Below, one piece after another: positions 51,812-61,257 of a DNA stretch of 64,000 nt. Positions within the stretch are counted from its first letter, which is position 1; every line of letters starts with the position of its first letter. Below the pieces are notes generated by a model. It was not told the origin of the DNA and did no database searches. It saw nothing but the letters and a program-made list of their open reading frames with translations. The translations under genes and the position numbers were made by a program. The stretch spans positions 1 through 64,000 of the forward strand of contig BGOH01000002.1 of assembly GCA_003569145.1 (NCBI GenBank), in the 5' to 3' direction. This DNA is from Clavibacter sp. Its GTDB lineage: Bacteria > Actinomycetota > Actinomycetes > Nanopelagicales > Nanopelagicaceae.

Positions 51812-52354
51812 TTGGGCGGTAGCGTGCTACTTATGAAGCAAGGACCAGAGGTCAAAACGATGGCCAATATTCTCCTGGCAAGGAATCTGGCCACCAGCCT
51901 TGGGGGTAGCTCAAGGGCGTTAAGCCCCAAAAGTGATCGAATTAGATTCCACCAGATTCGCACGCTAGCCAAGGCGATATTAATTGGCGGGCAGAGTTAT
52001 AGAAATGAGCCCTACTCTAAATTGAGCCTTCCGCTCTATATCTCATCTCGCACGCTTAACGAAGGAGCCGTTGGTAATAAATTCATCTTTAATCAAGATC
52101 CAGCCTGGCTAATTAATCGCGCTTTATTAGAGCAGGGCTACCCAGTATTGATAGAGGGCGGGGTTAATTTCATCTCGAGTTTAATTGCCGAGAGCCTAAT
52201 TGATCGTCTCTATATCACCAGAGTTAATCAAGATGGTGATGGCCACCTCTTTGATGAGAGTAATTTACATAAGAATTACGAGAGGCAATCTATCGAGATA
52301 ATTGATGGCGTTAGCTTTGAAAGCTGGGGAGTTAAGTTAAAAAGCAGCGATTAA
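51812..52354 (+). CDS. RibD C-terminal/dihydrofolate reductase-like protein
   Basis: ILLARNLATSLGGSS, LIEGGVNFISSLIAESLIDRLYIT. Confidence 0.78.
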   Translation: MGGSVLLMKQGPEVKTMANILLARNLATSLGGSSRALSPKSDRIRFHQIRTLAKAILIGGQSYRNEPYSKLSLPLYISSRTLNEGAVGNKFIFNQDPAWLINRALLEQGYPVLIEGGVNFISSLIAESLIDRLYITRVNQDGDGHLFDESNLHKNYERQSIEIIDGVSFESWGVKLKSSD

Positions 52355-53176
52355 AAGTACTCCGCCTAGCGCAAAAGCAATTCCCAAGTATTGGACTTTG
52401 GCTAATCTCTCATGAAGAAATTTATATGCTAAAAGAATAGTCACTATTGGAAATAGCGAACCTAGAACCATAGCGATAGAAACTAGGCCTTTGGTAGTTG
52501 CTACCCCAAGGAGAAAGTTAGCTAGAAAATCTGCAATACCAATAAATATCAATAGTGGAAATTCTTTCCTGGGTATTCCACCAAGACTTCGATATCTAAT
52601 CGCTAGCAAGATGCAGATCGATACTGAAGCTACTCGCATCGAAGTCATGGTGTGAAGGGAATCAGTCTCAGATCCAATTGCAATAAATGTTAGGGCAGTT
52701 CCAAAACCAATGGCAGCCACAACTGCTAACAAGAGAGGCTTTACTGGAAGACCATTTCTTATCTCAGGCCCGCTTGCCATAAATGCTCCAGCGATAGCAA
52801 TTGCTATTCCAATCAACTCAAGAGAGGTAGGTCGCTCACCTCTTGCCAGCGCAAAAAACAATGGAATTAGAACTGAGAGCGAACTAATCGGTGAAACAAC
52901 TCCCATACGTCCGGTAGCAAGACCGGTATAAAAAGCGATTAGGCCAATAAAACCAGCGATGCCGGCAATAACTCCTGGGATGAAATAGCCACTCATTGAA
53001 AGATTTGGTCTAATGAAATCTGCAAAAAAGAGAATCGTTAAAAGGCCAAAGATAAGTCCGAATATCTGCGAGATCGCTGTGACGGCGATTGCTTTAAAGC
53101 GCTTAGAGAGGTTTCCAGCTAAGTAATCCGCAGTTCCCCAGAGCAGGCTGGAAGCTAGCGCAAGTAATGAGCCCAT
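52337..53176 (-). CDS. EamA/DMT family transporter
   Basis: LLALASSLLWGTADYLAGNLSKRF; duplicated DMT halves. Confidence 0.87.
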   Translation of the reverse strand: MGSLLALASSLLWGTADYLAGNLSKRFKAIAVTAISQIFGLIFGLLTILFFADFIRPNLSMSGYFIPGVIAGIAGFIGLIAFYTGLATGRMGVVSPISSLSVLIPLFFALARGERPTSLELIGIAIAIAGAFMASGPEIRNGLPVKPLLLAVVAAIGFGTALTFIAIGSETDSLHTMTSMRVASVSICILLAIRYRSLGGIPRKEFPLLIFIGIADFLANFLLGVATTKGLVSIAMVLGSLFPIVTILLAYKFLHERLAKVQYLGIAFALGGVLLIAAF

Positions 53177-53231
53177 TAATCAAGGTTATCGCCTCATAGG
53201 CCCTCGCGCCTCCCGCTGACTCATTTAACTC

Positions 53232-53816
53232 TTGCCTACCCTTATCCTTATGAAAGCGGCGAATCGAAACTTCGATACTTTTATCGAAGATATAAAAGCC
53301 ATTAAGGCGCGCCCTGAAATCTCCATCTCTGAAATACCTGCGCCGCAAAAACTTGCCCCCTATGCCTTTGCCATCACCGCCGATTTAGCACTTGATATTG
53401 ATAGCGAAGATGACATCGCAACTGGCAGATTCGTTCTCCTTCATGATCCAGATGGACAAGAATCTTGGGATGGAACTTTTCGCTGCGTCACCTTTGTTCG
53501 CTCAGCCCTTGATATTGAGATTCAATCAGATCCCATGTTGCCTGATGTTGGCTGGTCTTGGTTTATTGATGCGCTAAAAAACAGCGGTGCAAGTTATAGC
53601 CAGCCCAGCGGAACAGTTACTAGAGTTGCAAGCGCATCATTTGGAGAACTCTCATCACATGACGAATCATCCGAAATAGAGATTCGAGCTTCATGGACTG
53701 CAGATAATCCTGAAGAGTTAATGAGCCATGTCCATGCTTGGCTAGAACTAATGGCAAGCGCTGCAGGTCTTGCCCCTCTTCCTGAGGGTGTGGCCTCACT
53801 TCCGCAAAAGCGTTAA
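53232..53816 (+). CDS. DUF3000 family protein
   Basis: Position immediately upstream of rnd as in other actinobacteria; PAPQKLAPYAFAITAD...ATGRFVLLHDPDGQESWDGTFRCVTFVR. Confidence 0.75.
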   Translation: MPTLILMKAANRNFDTFIEDIKAIKARPEISISEIPAPQKLAPYAFAITADLALDIDSEDDIATGRFVLLHDPDGQESWDGTFRCVTFVRSALDIEIQSDPMLPDVGWSWFIDALKNSGASYSQPSGTVTRVASASFGELSSHDESSEIEIRASWTADNPEELMSHVHAWLELMASAAGLAPLPEGVASLPQKR

Positions 53817-53822
53817 TTAACT

Positions 53823-55127
53823 GTGAGTGAGCAAGAGACAAATCTTCGCGCCCTAAAGGTTCCAGAACAGGGAACTCCAGAACTAATTACAACCAAGGAT
53901 CACTTAGCTGCAGCAATAGACCAACTCAAATCTGGTCACGGCCCAATTGCTATTGATGCCGAGCGCGCCTCAGGATTTCGCTATAGCTCAAGGGCCTATC
54001 TAATACAGATATATCGAAGGGGCGGGGGCCTACATCTAATTGATCCAATCCAATTTAACCAAAGCCCTCTAATTAGCCAACTAAATGAAGTTATTAGAGG
54101 CGAGGAAACAATCATTCATGCCAGCACTCAAGATCTGCCCTGTCTTCGTGATTGGGGCATAGATCCGAAAGAGCTATTTGATACTGAATTAGGAGCAAGA
54201 ATTGCAGGTTGTCCAAGAGTTGGCCTCGGTCATTTAGTTGAAAGTTTATTGCAGATCTCACTTGCTAAAGAGCACTCAGCTGTTGATTGGTCAATCCGCC
54301 CACTAGAGCAGGAGTGGCTTGATTATGCAGCACTTGATGTGGCCCTACTTATTGATCTTAGAGATAAAGTAGCAGAACTTCTTGAGGCACAAGGAAAATT
54401 AAAATGGGCAATGCAAGACTTTGCAGCAATATTAAAGAGTCCTCCCCCGCAAAAACGAAAAGAGCCTTGGAGAAGAACTTCTGGAATGCATGAGATTAAA
54501 TCTCGATATCAACTGGCAATCATTAGGCAGCTCTGGCAGGTGCGCGATGAGATTGCAGCCTCAATTGACCTAGCTCCAGGACGGCTCTTATCAGATGCGG
54601 TGATCATTGCTTTGGCTAAATCTAATGTGAAGAGTAAAGATGAATTTATGAAACTTAGCGAAGCTAAGGCGCGAATAAGAAACGAAACGCAAAAGAGTTA
54701 CATTGAAACTTGGTTAGAGACATTTCTTGCAGCCCAGAGCTTAACTCAAGAGCAATGGCCAGAACTTCGAAGCAGAAGTGATTCCCTTCCGCCAGTAAAG
54801 ATTTGGAAGGCAAAGTTTCCTATCGCCTATGCTCATATAAGCCATGCCAAAGCTAAGTTAAATGAAATTGCACTAGAACTTAATCTCCCCCTAGAAAACC
54901 TCATGGGGCCTGAGTTGGTAAGAAAAATCTGCTTTGATCAAGCAAGTGAACAAATCCATAAAATGAGTGAGGCTCTGCTGGCAAGAGTTGAAACGCAGTT
55001 AAGGCTTAATGGAGCAAGAGAGTGGCAGATAGAAAAGTGCTCTCGATCTCTGGCGAAAAGCCTCGGAGAAGGGGAGCCATTGCCCTCTGAAGCCCCAGTT
55101 CAGGATGATTCTGAGCCTCAGGAGTGA
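53823..55127 (+). CDS. rnd: ribonuclease D family (HRDC domain)
   Basis: IAIDAERASGFRYSSRAYLIQIYRR, HASTQDLPCLRDWGIDPKELFDTELGARIAG. Confidence 0.93.
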   Translation: MSEQETNLRALKVPEQGTPELITTKDHLAAAIDQLKSGHGPIAIDAERASGFRYSSRAYLIQIYRRGGGLHLIDPIQFNQSPLISQLNEVIRGEETIIHASTQDLPCLRDWGIDPKELFDTELGARIAGCPRVGLGHLVESLLQISLAKEHSAVDWSIRPLEQEWLDYAALDVALLIDLRDKVAELLEAQGKLKWAMQDFAAILKSPPPQKRKEPWRRTSGMHEIKSRYQLAIIRQLWQVRDEIAASIDLAPGRLLSDAVIIALAKSNVKSKDEFMKLSEAKARIRNETQKSYIETWLETFLAAQSLTQEQWPELRSRSDSLPPVKIWKAKFPIAYAHISHAKAKLNEIALELNLPLENLMGPELVRKICFDQASEQIHKMSEALLARVETQLRLNGAREWQIEKCSRSLAKSLGEGEPLPSEAPVQDDSEPQE

Positions 55128-55133
55128 GATGAA

Positions 55134-55157
55134 TTACGCAACATTAGAGTTGCGTAA
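55134..55157. promoter_or_regulatory. 9-bp inverted repeat upstream of iron permease, putative operator
   Basis: TTACGCAAC-ATTAGA-GTTGCGTAA; -10-like TAGAAT at 55163-55168; ATG 55186. Confidence 0.5.
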
Positions 55158-55185
55158 ATCGGTAGAATAGGTTTAATCTCTACCC

Positions 55186-56007
55186 ATGCTTAGCAATTTC
55201 CTAATAGCGCTGCGCGAAGGCCTTGAGGCTGCCCTCATTGTTGGAATTCTCGTGGCCTACGTGGTTAAAACCAACCGCCGCAATCTCCTACCTCCTTTAT
55301 GGAGCGGAGTTGGTGTTGCTCTTGCTATCTCTTTTGCGCTCGGTGGTTTCTTGGCATTTACTTCAGCCGAGCTTTCTGAAAGAGGCGAGGAGTTTTTTGC
55401 TGGAACTACTTCATTCGTAGCTGTTGCCTTGGTTACTTGGATGGTCTTTTGGATGAAGGCAACTGCCAGAGCCCTTAGAGATACCCTCCATGAAAAGGTT
55501 GAGACGGCTGCAATGGTAGGCCCCTTAGCCCTCACCGCAGCAGCCTTTTTCGCCGTCGCACGCGAAGGTCTTGAGACAGCCCTTTTTGTCTACTCAAATT
55601 TTCAAGTCGCAGGATCAAAAACTCCTGCCACGATTGGTTTGGTTTCAGGGTTGCTGCTTGCGGTGTTACTTGGATACGCAATATATCGCAGGGCGATTAA
55701 GTTCAATCTTTCTAAGTTCTTTACGATTACGGGCGTCGCATTGATTATTGTTGCCGCAGGAGTTTTATCTTATGGAATCCATGAATTCCAAGAATTAGGG
55801 TGGCTTCCAGGGGAAGAATCCTATGCCTGGGATGTAACTTCCTGGATGGCGGCAGATTCAATTATGGGATCACTGCTTGCTGGAACAATCGGATTTGATA
55901 CCACGATGTCGTGGTTGCAATTGTTTGCTTACGGCGCCTACATTCTTGGAACGCTCTATCTATATTTAAGACCTGCCAAGAGTCTGACCCCTGTAAAGCA
56001 GAGTTAA
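55186..56007 (+). CDS. FTR1/EfeU-type iron permease
   Basis: Two REGLE motifs (LREGLEAALIVG, AREGLETALFVY), multi-TM. Confidence 0.94.
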   Translation: MLSNFLIALREGLEAALIVGILVAYVVKTNRRNLLPPLWSGVGVALAISFALGGFLAFTSAELSERGEEFFAGTTSFVAVALVTWMVFWMKATARALRDTLHEKVETAAMVGPLALTAAAFFAVAREGLETALFVYSNFQVAGSKTPATIGLVSGLLLAVLLGYAIYRRAIKFNLSKFFTITGVALIIVAAGVLSYGIHEFQELGWLPGEESYAWDVTSWMAADSIMGSLLAGTIGFDTTMSWLQLFAYGAYILGTLYLYLRPAKSLTPVKQS

Positions 56008-56029
56008 CAGCTAGTAAGCACTTTGCTAA

Positions 56030-56051
56030 TAGGTTACTGACCAGTAACCTA
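56030..56051. promoter_or_regulatory. 22-bp palindrome at fadA promoter, putative repressor operator
   Basis: TAGGTTACTG-AC-CAGTAACCTA perfect 10-bp arms, 5 nt before ATG 56057. Confidence 0.75.
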
Positions 56052-56056
56052 GTGGT

Positions 56057-57259
56057 ATGAATACTGCCACCACCTCAACCAATGTAGTTCTCCTTGATGC
56101 TGTTCGCTCCCCTTTTGGAAAAGCTGGAAGTTTATATGCCGGCACCCGCGCCGATGACATTATCGTTCGAACTATTCGCGGCCTGCTGGAGAGAAATCCA
56201 TCAGTTAAGCCATCTGAAATTGATGATGTAGCAATTGCTGCTGCTACTCAATATGGCGATCAAGGAATGAACATTGGTAGAAGCGCATCACTTCTGGCAG
56301 GAATTCCAAATACTGTTCCAGGATATTCAATTGATCGCTGGTGCGCAGGTGCGCTAACTTCAGTGACAACTCTCGCTGGATCCATTGCGATGGGCGCATA
56401 CGATCTTGCAATCGCTGGCGGTGTTGAACATATGGGCAATCACCCAATGGGTGATGGCATGGATCCAAATCCTAGATATTTGGCAGAGAAGTTAGTTGAT
56501 ACCGATGCGCTCTCGATGGGAAATACTGCAGAGCGTCTGCACGATAAATTCCCACATCTAACTAAAGAACGTGCAGATAAATACGCACTTCGCTCTCAAG
56601 AAAAAACTGCTGCTGCATATAAGAGCGGAAAGATTCAACCTAATTTAATTCCAGTTGCAGTTAGAAACGCTGAGCAAGGTTGGGGAGTTGCAACAGTTGA
56701 TGAACCACCAAGACCTGGAACAACTCTTGAAGCACTCGCTGCGTTAAAGACTCCATTTCGTCCTCAGGGCAGAGTAACTGCTGGAAATGCAGCAGGACTA
56801 AACGATGGTGCAACAGCAGCGCTTCTTGCTAGCGAGAGCAAAGCTAAAGAGCTGGGACTATCACCAAAGGCCAGGATGATTACCTTTGCATTTGCTGGAG
56901 TTGAACCAGAGATCATGGGATATGGGCCTGTGCCATCAACGCTTAAGGCTCTTGATAAGGCAGGCTTAAAGATTGAAGATATTGGTTTATTTGAAATAAA
57001 TGAAGCCTTCTCAATCCAAGTGCTCTCATTCCTTGACTACTTTGGAATTGGCGATGATGATCCAAGAGTGAATCCTTATGGCGGAGCAATTGCTGTTGGC
57101 CATCCACTTGCATCCTCTGGAATCCGTTTGATTCTCAATCTTGCTGAGGGTTTTAAAGAACACCCAGAAGTTAGATATGGCATCACCACTATGTGTATTG
57201 GACTTGGAATGGGTGGAACCATCATCTGGGAGAACCCAAATTACAAAAAGGGAGCATAA
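56057..57259 (+). CDS. fadA: acetyl-CoA acyltransferase (thiolase)
   Basis: IDRWCAGALTSVTTLAG, NAAGLNDGATAALL, NPYGGAIAVGHPLASSG, CIGLGMGGT. Confidence 0.95.
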   Translation: MNTATTSTNVVLLDAVRSPFGKAGSLYAGTRADDIIVRTIRGLLERNPSVKPSEIDDVAIAAATQYGDQGMNIGRSASLLAGIPNTVPGYSIDRWCAGALTSVTTLAGSIAMGAYDLAIAGGVEHMGNHPMGDGMDPNPRYLAEKLVDTDALSMGNTAERLHDKFPHLTKERADKYALRSQEKTAAAYKSGKIQPNLIPVAVRNAEQGWGVATVDEPPRPGTTLEALAALKTPFRPQGRVTAGNAAGLNDGATAALLASESKAKELGLSPKARMITFAFAGVEPEIMGYGPVPSTLKALDKAGLKIEDIGLFEINEAFSIQVLSFLDYFGIGDDDPRVNPYGGAIAVGHPLASSGIRLILNLAEGFKEHPEVRYGITTMCIGLGMGGTIIWENPNYKKGA

Positions 57260-57264
57260 GTAAT

Positions 57265-59364
57265 ATGGCAGAGATAACAACTCCCCCAGATGAAGTAGTA
57301 ACAAACGCTCTCTTGCGCCAAGTTGATCTATCGGCTTTCGGCGCAACCGGCTCCCTTGCCTTAATAACTTTAGATAACGGCCATGATCACACCAGGCCAA
57401 ATACCTTTGGAATTCAATCTCTAAACGCACTAAATGATGCAATTAGCGCAGCTGAAAGTAGCGATGCGGTAGCGATAGCAATTATTGGAAAACCCTTTAT
57501 CTTTGCAGCCGGAGCAGATCTCTCTGGAATCTCATATGTTGCCAAGCGAGAGCAATCACTCGCGTTTGGAAAATTAGGACATGACATCTTCAAAAGACTC
57601 GGCAGAAGCAAGAAGGTTACCTTTGCCTTTATCAATGGGCTAGCTCTAGGTGGCGGCCTTGAAGTAGGCCTGCACTGCAATTATCGAACCATGGCCACAA
57701 CTGCCCTTACTGCTCTCCCCGAGTGTTTCCTTGGCTTAGTGCCTGGTTGGGGCGGAGCAACACTGCTTCCTAAACTAATTGGGCCAGAGAGAGCTGTGCA
57801 AGTAATCATTTTAAATGCTTTAAACAACAATACGATGATGAAAGCTAAAGATGCCCAGGGCCTTGGAGTTGTTGATGCAGTATTTGAGCCTGCTGACTTT
57901 TTAGAAAAATCAATTGCCTTTGCTGCCAGAATTGTTTCCTGGAAAAGAGAAGATAGAGCGTAAAGATTATTCAACAGATCCAAATTGGGATAAAGCTTTA
58001 GAAACGGGCAAAGCTGCAATTGCCAAAAAATATGGCGGAGCAGATATTGAAGCCCCAAGGCGCGCCTTAGAACTCATCTCTGCTGCAAGAAGTAACACCC
58101 TGGATCAAGGTTTTGATGCTGAGGATGAAATCCTGGCAAATCTAGTTATGGGCAATCCTTTAAGGGCCTCACTCTATGCATTTAATCTGATTCAAAAGAA
58201 GCGCAAGAAAGTTGAAGGAGCTCCAAAGGCTGCTCTTGCTAGAAAGGTGACAAAAGCTGGAGTTGTGGGAGCTGGCTTGATGGCATCTCAATTAGCACTT
58301 CTAATGATTAGAAATCTAAAAGTCCCAGTAGTTATGACTGACCTTGATCAAGAGCGCGTTGATAAAGGTGTTGCTTGGGTTAGAAATGAAATTACTAAGT
58401 TAGTTGAGAAAAAGCGCTTAAGCCCAGAGGCTGCAGCTAGATTATCGTCTCTAATCTCAGGATCTGTGAGCCAATCTGCTTTTGCTGGCTGTGACTTCAT
58501 AATTGAAGCAGTATTTGAAGAGCTCTCGATAAAGCAGAAGTTGTTTAAGGATCTGGAGGCAATAATCTCTGCCGAGTGCGTTCTAGCTACCAATACTTCA
58601 TCGCTTTCGGTTGAAAAAATGGGCGAAGGTCTGAAAAATCCAGAGCGCGTTGTTGGATTCCACTTCTTTAATCCAGTAGCTGTTATGCCACTTTGGAGGT
58701 AGCAAGAACTTCAAAAACTGATGATGCCACTACCGCTACTGCAATTAACGTCGGTAAAGAGCTAAAGAAAACAATGATTATCTGTAAAGATGCTCCAGGC
58801 TTTGTGGTTAATCGCCTGCTAACAAGATTTATGGGCGAAGTTACAGATGCTGTTGATGAAGGAACTCCAACAGATGTAGCCGATAACGCTCTGCGACCTC
58901 TTGGTTTTCCAATGTCGCCATTTGAACTATTTGGCCTAGTTGGTCCAGGAGTCGCGCTTCATGTCTCCAAGACTTTAAATGCCAACCTAGGTCCGCGCTA
59001 TCGCATCTCTCCAACTGTTTCTCGAATGGTGGAGAAGGGCGTTAAAACTTTCTATGTCAAAGATGAGAAAGGCGCGCTTAGCGCTAATCCCGAAGCCCTT
59101 GCTCTGATTGAAAAGGGAGATAAGCCATCAACTGCAGAGCAAGTTCGCACCAGAGCTCTATCAGCCCTTGCTCAAGAGGCAAGAATGATGCTGGATGAAG
59201 GCGTTGTTGCCACTGCATCAGAAATTGATCTCTGTATGTTGCTAGGGGCGGGATGGCCAATGCATTTAGGCGGAATATTGCCTTATCTTGATAGAGAAGG
59301 AATTAGTGAAGCGGTTTGCGGTCAGCGTTTTCATCCGCCGCAAGTTGCATCCCTTCCTGCTTAA
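57265..59364 (+). CDS. fadB: 3-hydroxyacyl-CoA dehydrogenase / enoyl-CoA hydratase (two frameshifts ~57940, ~58693)
   Basis: FAAGADLSGISYVAK, GLALGGGLEVGLHCNYR, VVGAGLMASQLALL, ATNTSSLSVEKM, GFHFFNPVAVMPL split over three frames. Confidence 0.92.
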
Positions 59365-61237
59365 CATTTAACGAAGCCCAGCCAACTAATTGACGGCTAA
59401 TGCTCTGTGAAGTGATTCCAATATCTTGCAGAATTTCGGCGCGCTTTGAATGTTGAATAAATTCCAAAGGCACTCCAATTGAATGAATTGGCAGATCTAA
59501 ACCATTTTCACGAAATAGCTCAGATAAGGTGCTAGCAATCCCGCCATGTTTAATTCCATCTTCTAGCACCACTACTCGTTTAAATCTTGGAGCCATGGCA
59601 AGAAGTGAGTCTGCAGGAAGAGGCTTAACCCAGAGTGGATCGATGACAGTTACTCCAACACCTTCACGAAACGCTTGAGCTGCCGCATCAATTGCAAGAG
59701 GTGCCATAGCGCCAATGCTCACAAGGAGAATATCTGAGCTCTCACCGCGATAGAGAACATCTAGCCCGCCACGTCTTTCAAATGCTGGCAAATCTTTTCC
59801 AATTGCTCCCTTTGGAAAGCGAATAATTGAAGGGGCATCAGAGATTGCAACAGCTTCTGCAAGTGATTCCTTTAATCTTGCGCCATCGCGGGGCGCTGCA
59901 ACAAATGCATTTGGAATTATTCCAGTAAGTGCTAAATCCCAGATTCCGTGATGCGACGGCCCATCATCTCCAGTTATTCCTGCTCTATCTAAAACAAAAG
60001 TGACTCCAGCTTTATGTAATCCCACATCTAATAGCAATTGATCAAATGCTCGGTTTAAAAATGTTGAATAGACCGCAACTACTGGATGAAGGCCGGTGTA
60101 GGCCATACCAGCAGCTGAGGTGACAGCGTGCTGTTCAGCGATTCCCACATCAAATGTTCGCTCTGGAAATTCAGCTTGGAAGCGATCAAGCCCCGTTGGA
60201 CCAAGCATGGCAGCAGTAATTGCTACAACATCTTTTCGCTCTCGCCCTATCTCAACTAGCGCTTCAGAAAATACCTTCGTCCAGGTAGATCCATTATTTG
60301 AAAGCGGCTCCCCTGTTTCGGGATCAACGACCCCAACTGCATGAAACTTCTCTGCCTCATCATTGAGCGCTGGAGCATGTCCCCGTCCCTTTTCAGTGAT
60401 GGCATGGACTAACACGGGCCCTGAGAATTTCTTTGCCTGAAGGAGAGCACGCTCAAGTGCTGGAATATCATGACCATCAACTGGTCCCAAATACTTAAGT
60501 CCTAGATCCTCAAACATTCCTTGCGGAGCAACAATATCCTTAATACCTTTTTTCATTCCGTGGAGAGTTTCATAGATTGGATTTCCGACAACCGGAGTCT
60601 TTTCCAATACTTGCTTTCCCCAATCAAGGAATTTTTCATAACCTTTTGTAGCGCGAAGCGTTGAAAGATAAGTGGCTACTCCGCCAATAGTTGGTGAGTA
60701 AGAGCGTTCATTATCGTTAACCACAATTACAAGTTTTAGATCATCTGAGGCAGCAATATTATTTAGCGCCTCCCAAGACATTCCACCTGTTAGAGCTCCA
60801 TCTCCAACTACTGCTACAACGGTTCTATCGCTCTGATTCTGCAGAGCAAAACCACGAGCTATTCCATCAGCCCATGAGAGAGCGGTTGAAGCATGTGAGT
60901 TCTCTATAACATCATGTTCGCTCTCTGCCCTACTTGGATATCCTGCAAGTCCTCCGCGCTGACGAAGCTTTTCAAACCCTGCAGCTCTACCGGTTAATAT
61001 CTTATGGACATAACTTTGATGGCCTGTGTCATAAACCATTACATCTTGGGGAGATTCAAATACGCGATGAAGCGCAATACTCAACTCCACAATTCCAAGA
61101 TTTGGCCCTAGATGTCCGCCTGACTTTGAAACTTTCTCGATTAGAAAAGCTCTAATCTCTGCCGCTAACTCTGTTAGCTCTTCTTGGCTAAAGCGCGCCA
61201 AGTCGCCAGGAGATTTAATCCGGCTAAGGTGTTTCAT
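59303..61237 (-). CDS. dxs: 1-deoxy-D-xylulose-5-phosphate synthase
   Basis: VYDTGHQSYVHKILTGR, GDGALTGGMSWEALNN, AEQHAVTSAAGMAYTG. Confidence 0.97.
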   Translation of the reverse strand: MKHLSRIKSPGDLARFSQEELTELAAEIRAFLIEKVSKSGGHLGPNLGIVELSIALHRVFESPQDVMVYDTGHQSYVHKILTGRAAGFEKLRQRGGLAGYPSRAESEHDVIENSHASTALSWADGIARGFALQNQSDRTVVAVVGDGALTGGMSWEALNNIAASDDLKLVIVVNDNERSYSPTIGGVATYLSTLRATKGYEKFLDWGKQVLEKTPVVGNPIYETLHGMKKGIKDIVAPQGMFEDLGLKYLGPVDGHDIPALERALLQAKKFSGPVLVHAITEKGRGHAPALNDEAEKFHAVGVVDPETGEPLSNNGSTWTKVFSEALVEIGRERKDVVAITAAMLGPTGLDRFQAEFPERTFDVGIAEQHAVTSAAGMAYTGLHPVVAVYSTFLNRAFDQLLLDVGLHKAGVTFVLDRAGITGDDGPSHHGIWDLALTGIIPNAFVAAPRDGARLKESLAEAVAISDAPSIIRFPKGAIGKDLPAFERRGGLDVLYRGESSDILLVSIGAMAPLAIDAAAQAFREGVGVTVIDPLWVKPLPADSLLAMAPRFKRVVVLEDGIKHGGIASTLSELFRENGLDLPIHSIGVPLEFIQHSKRAEILQDIGITSQSISRQLVGWASLNVKQEGMQLAADENADRKPLH

Positions 61238-61257
61238 GTCTGGATTCTATCGGTGAA

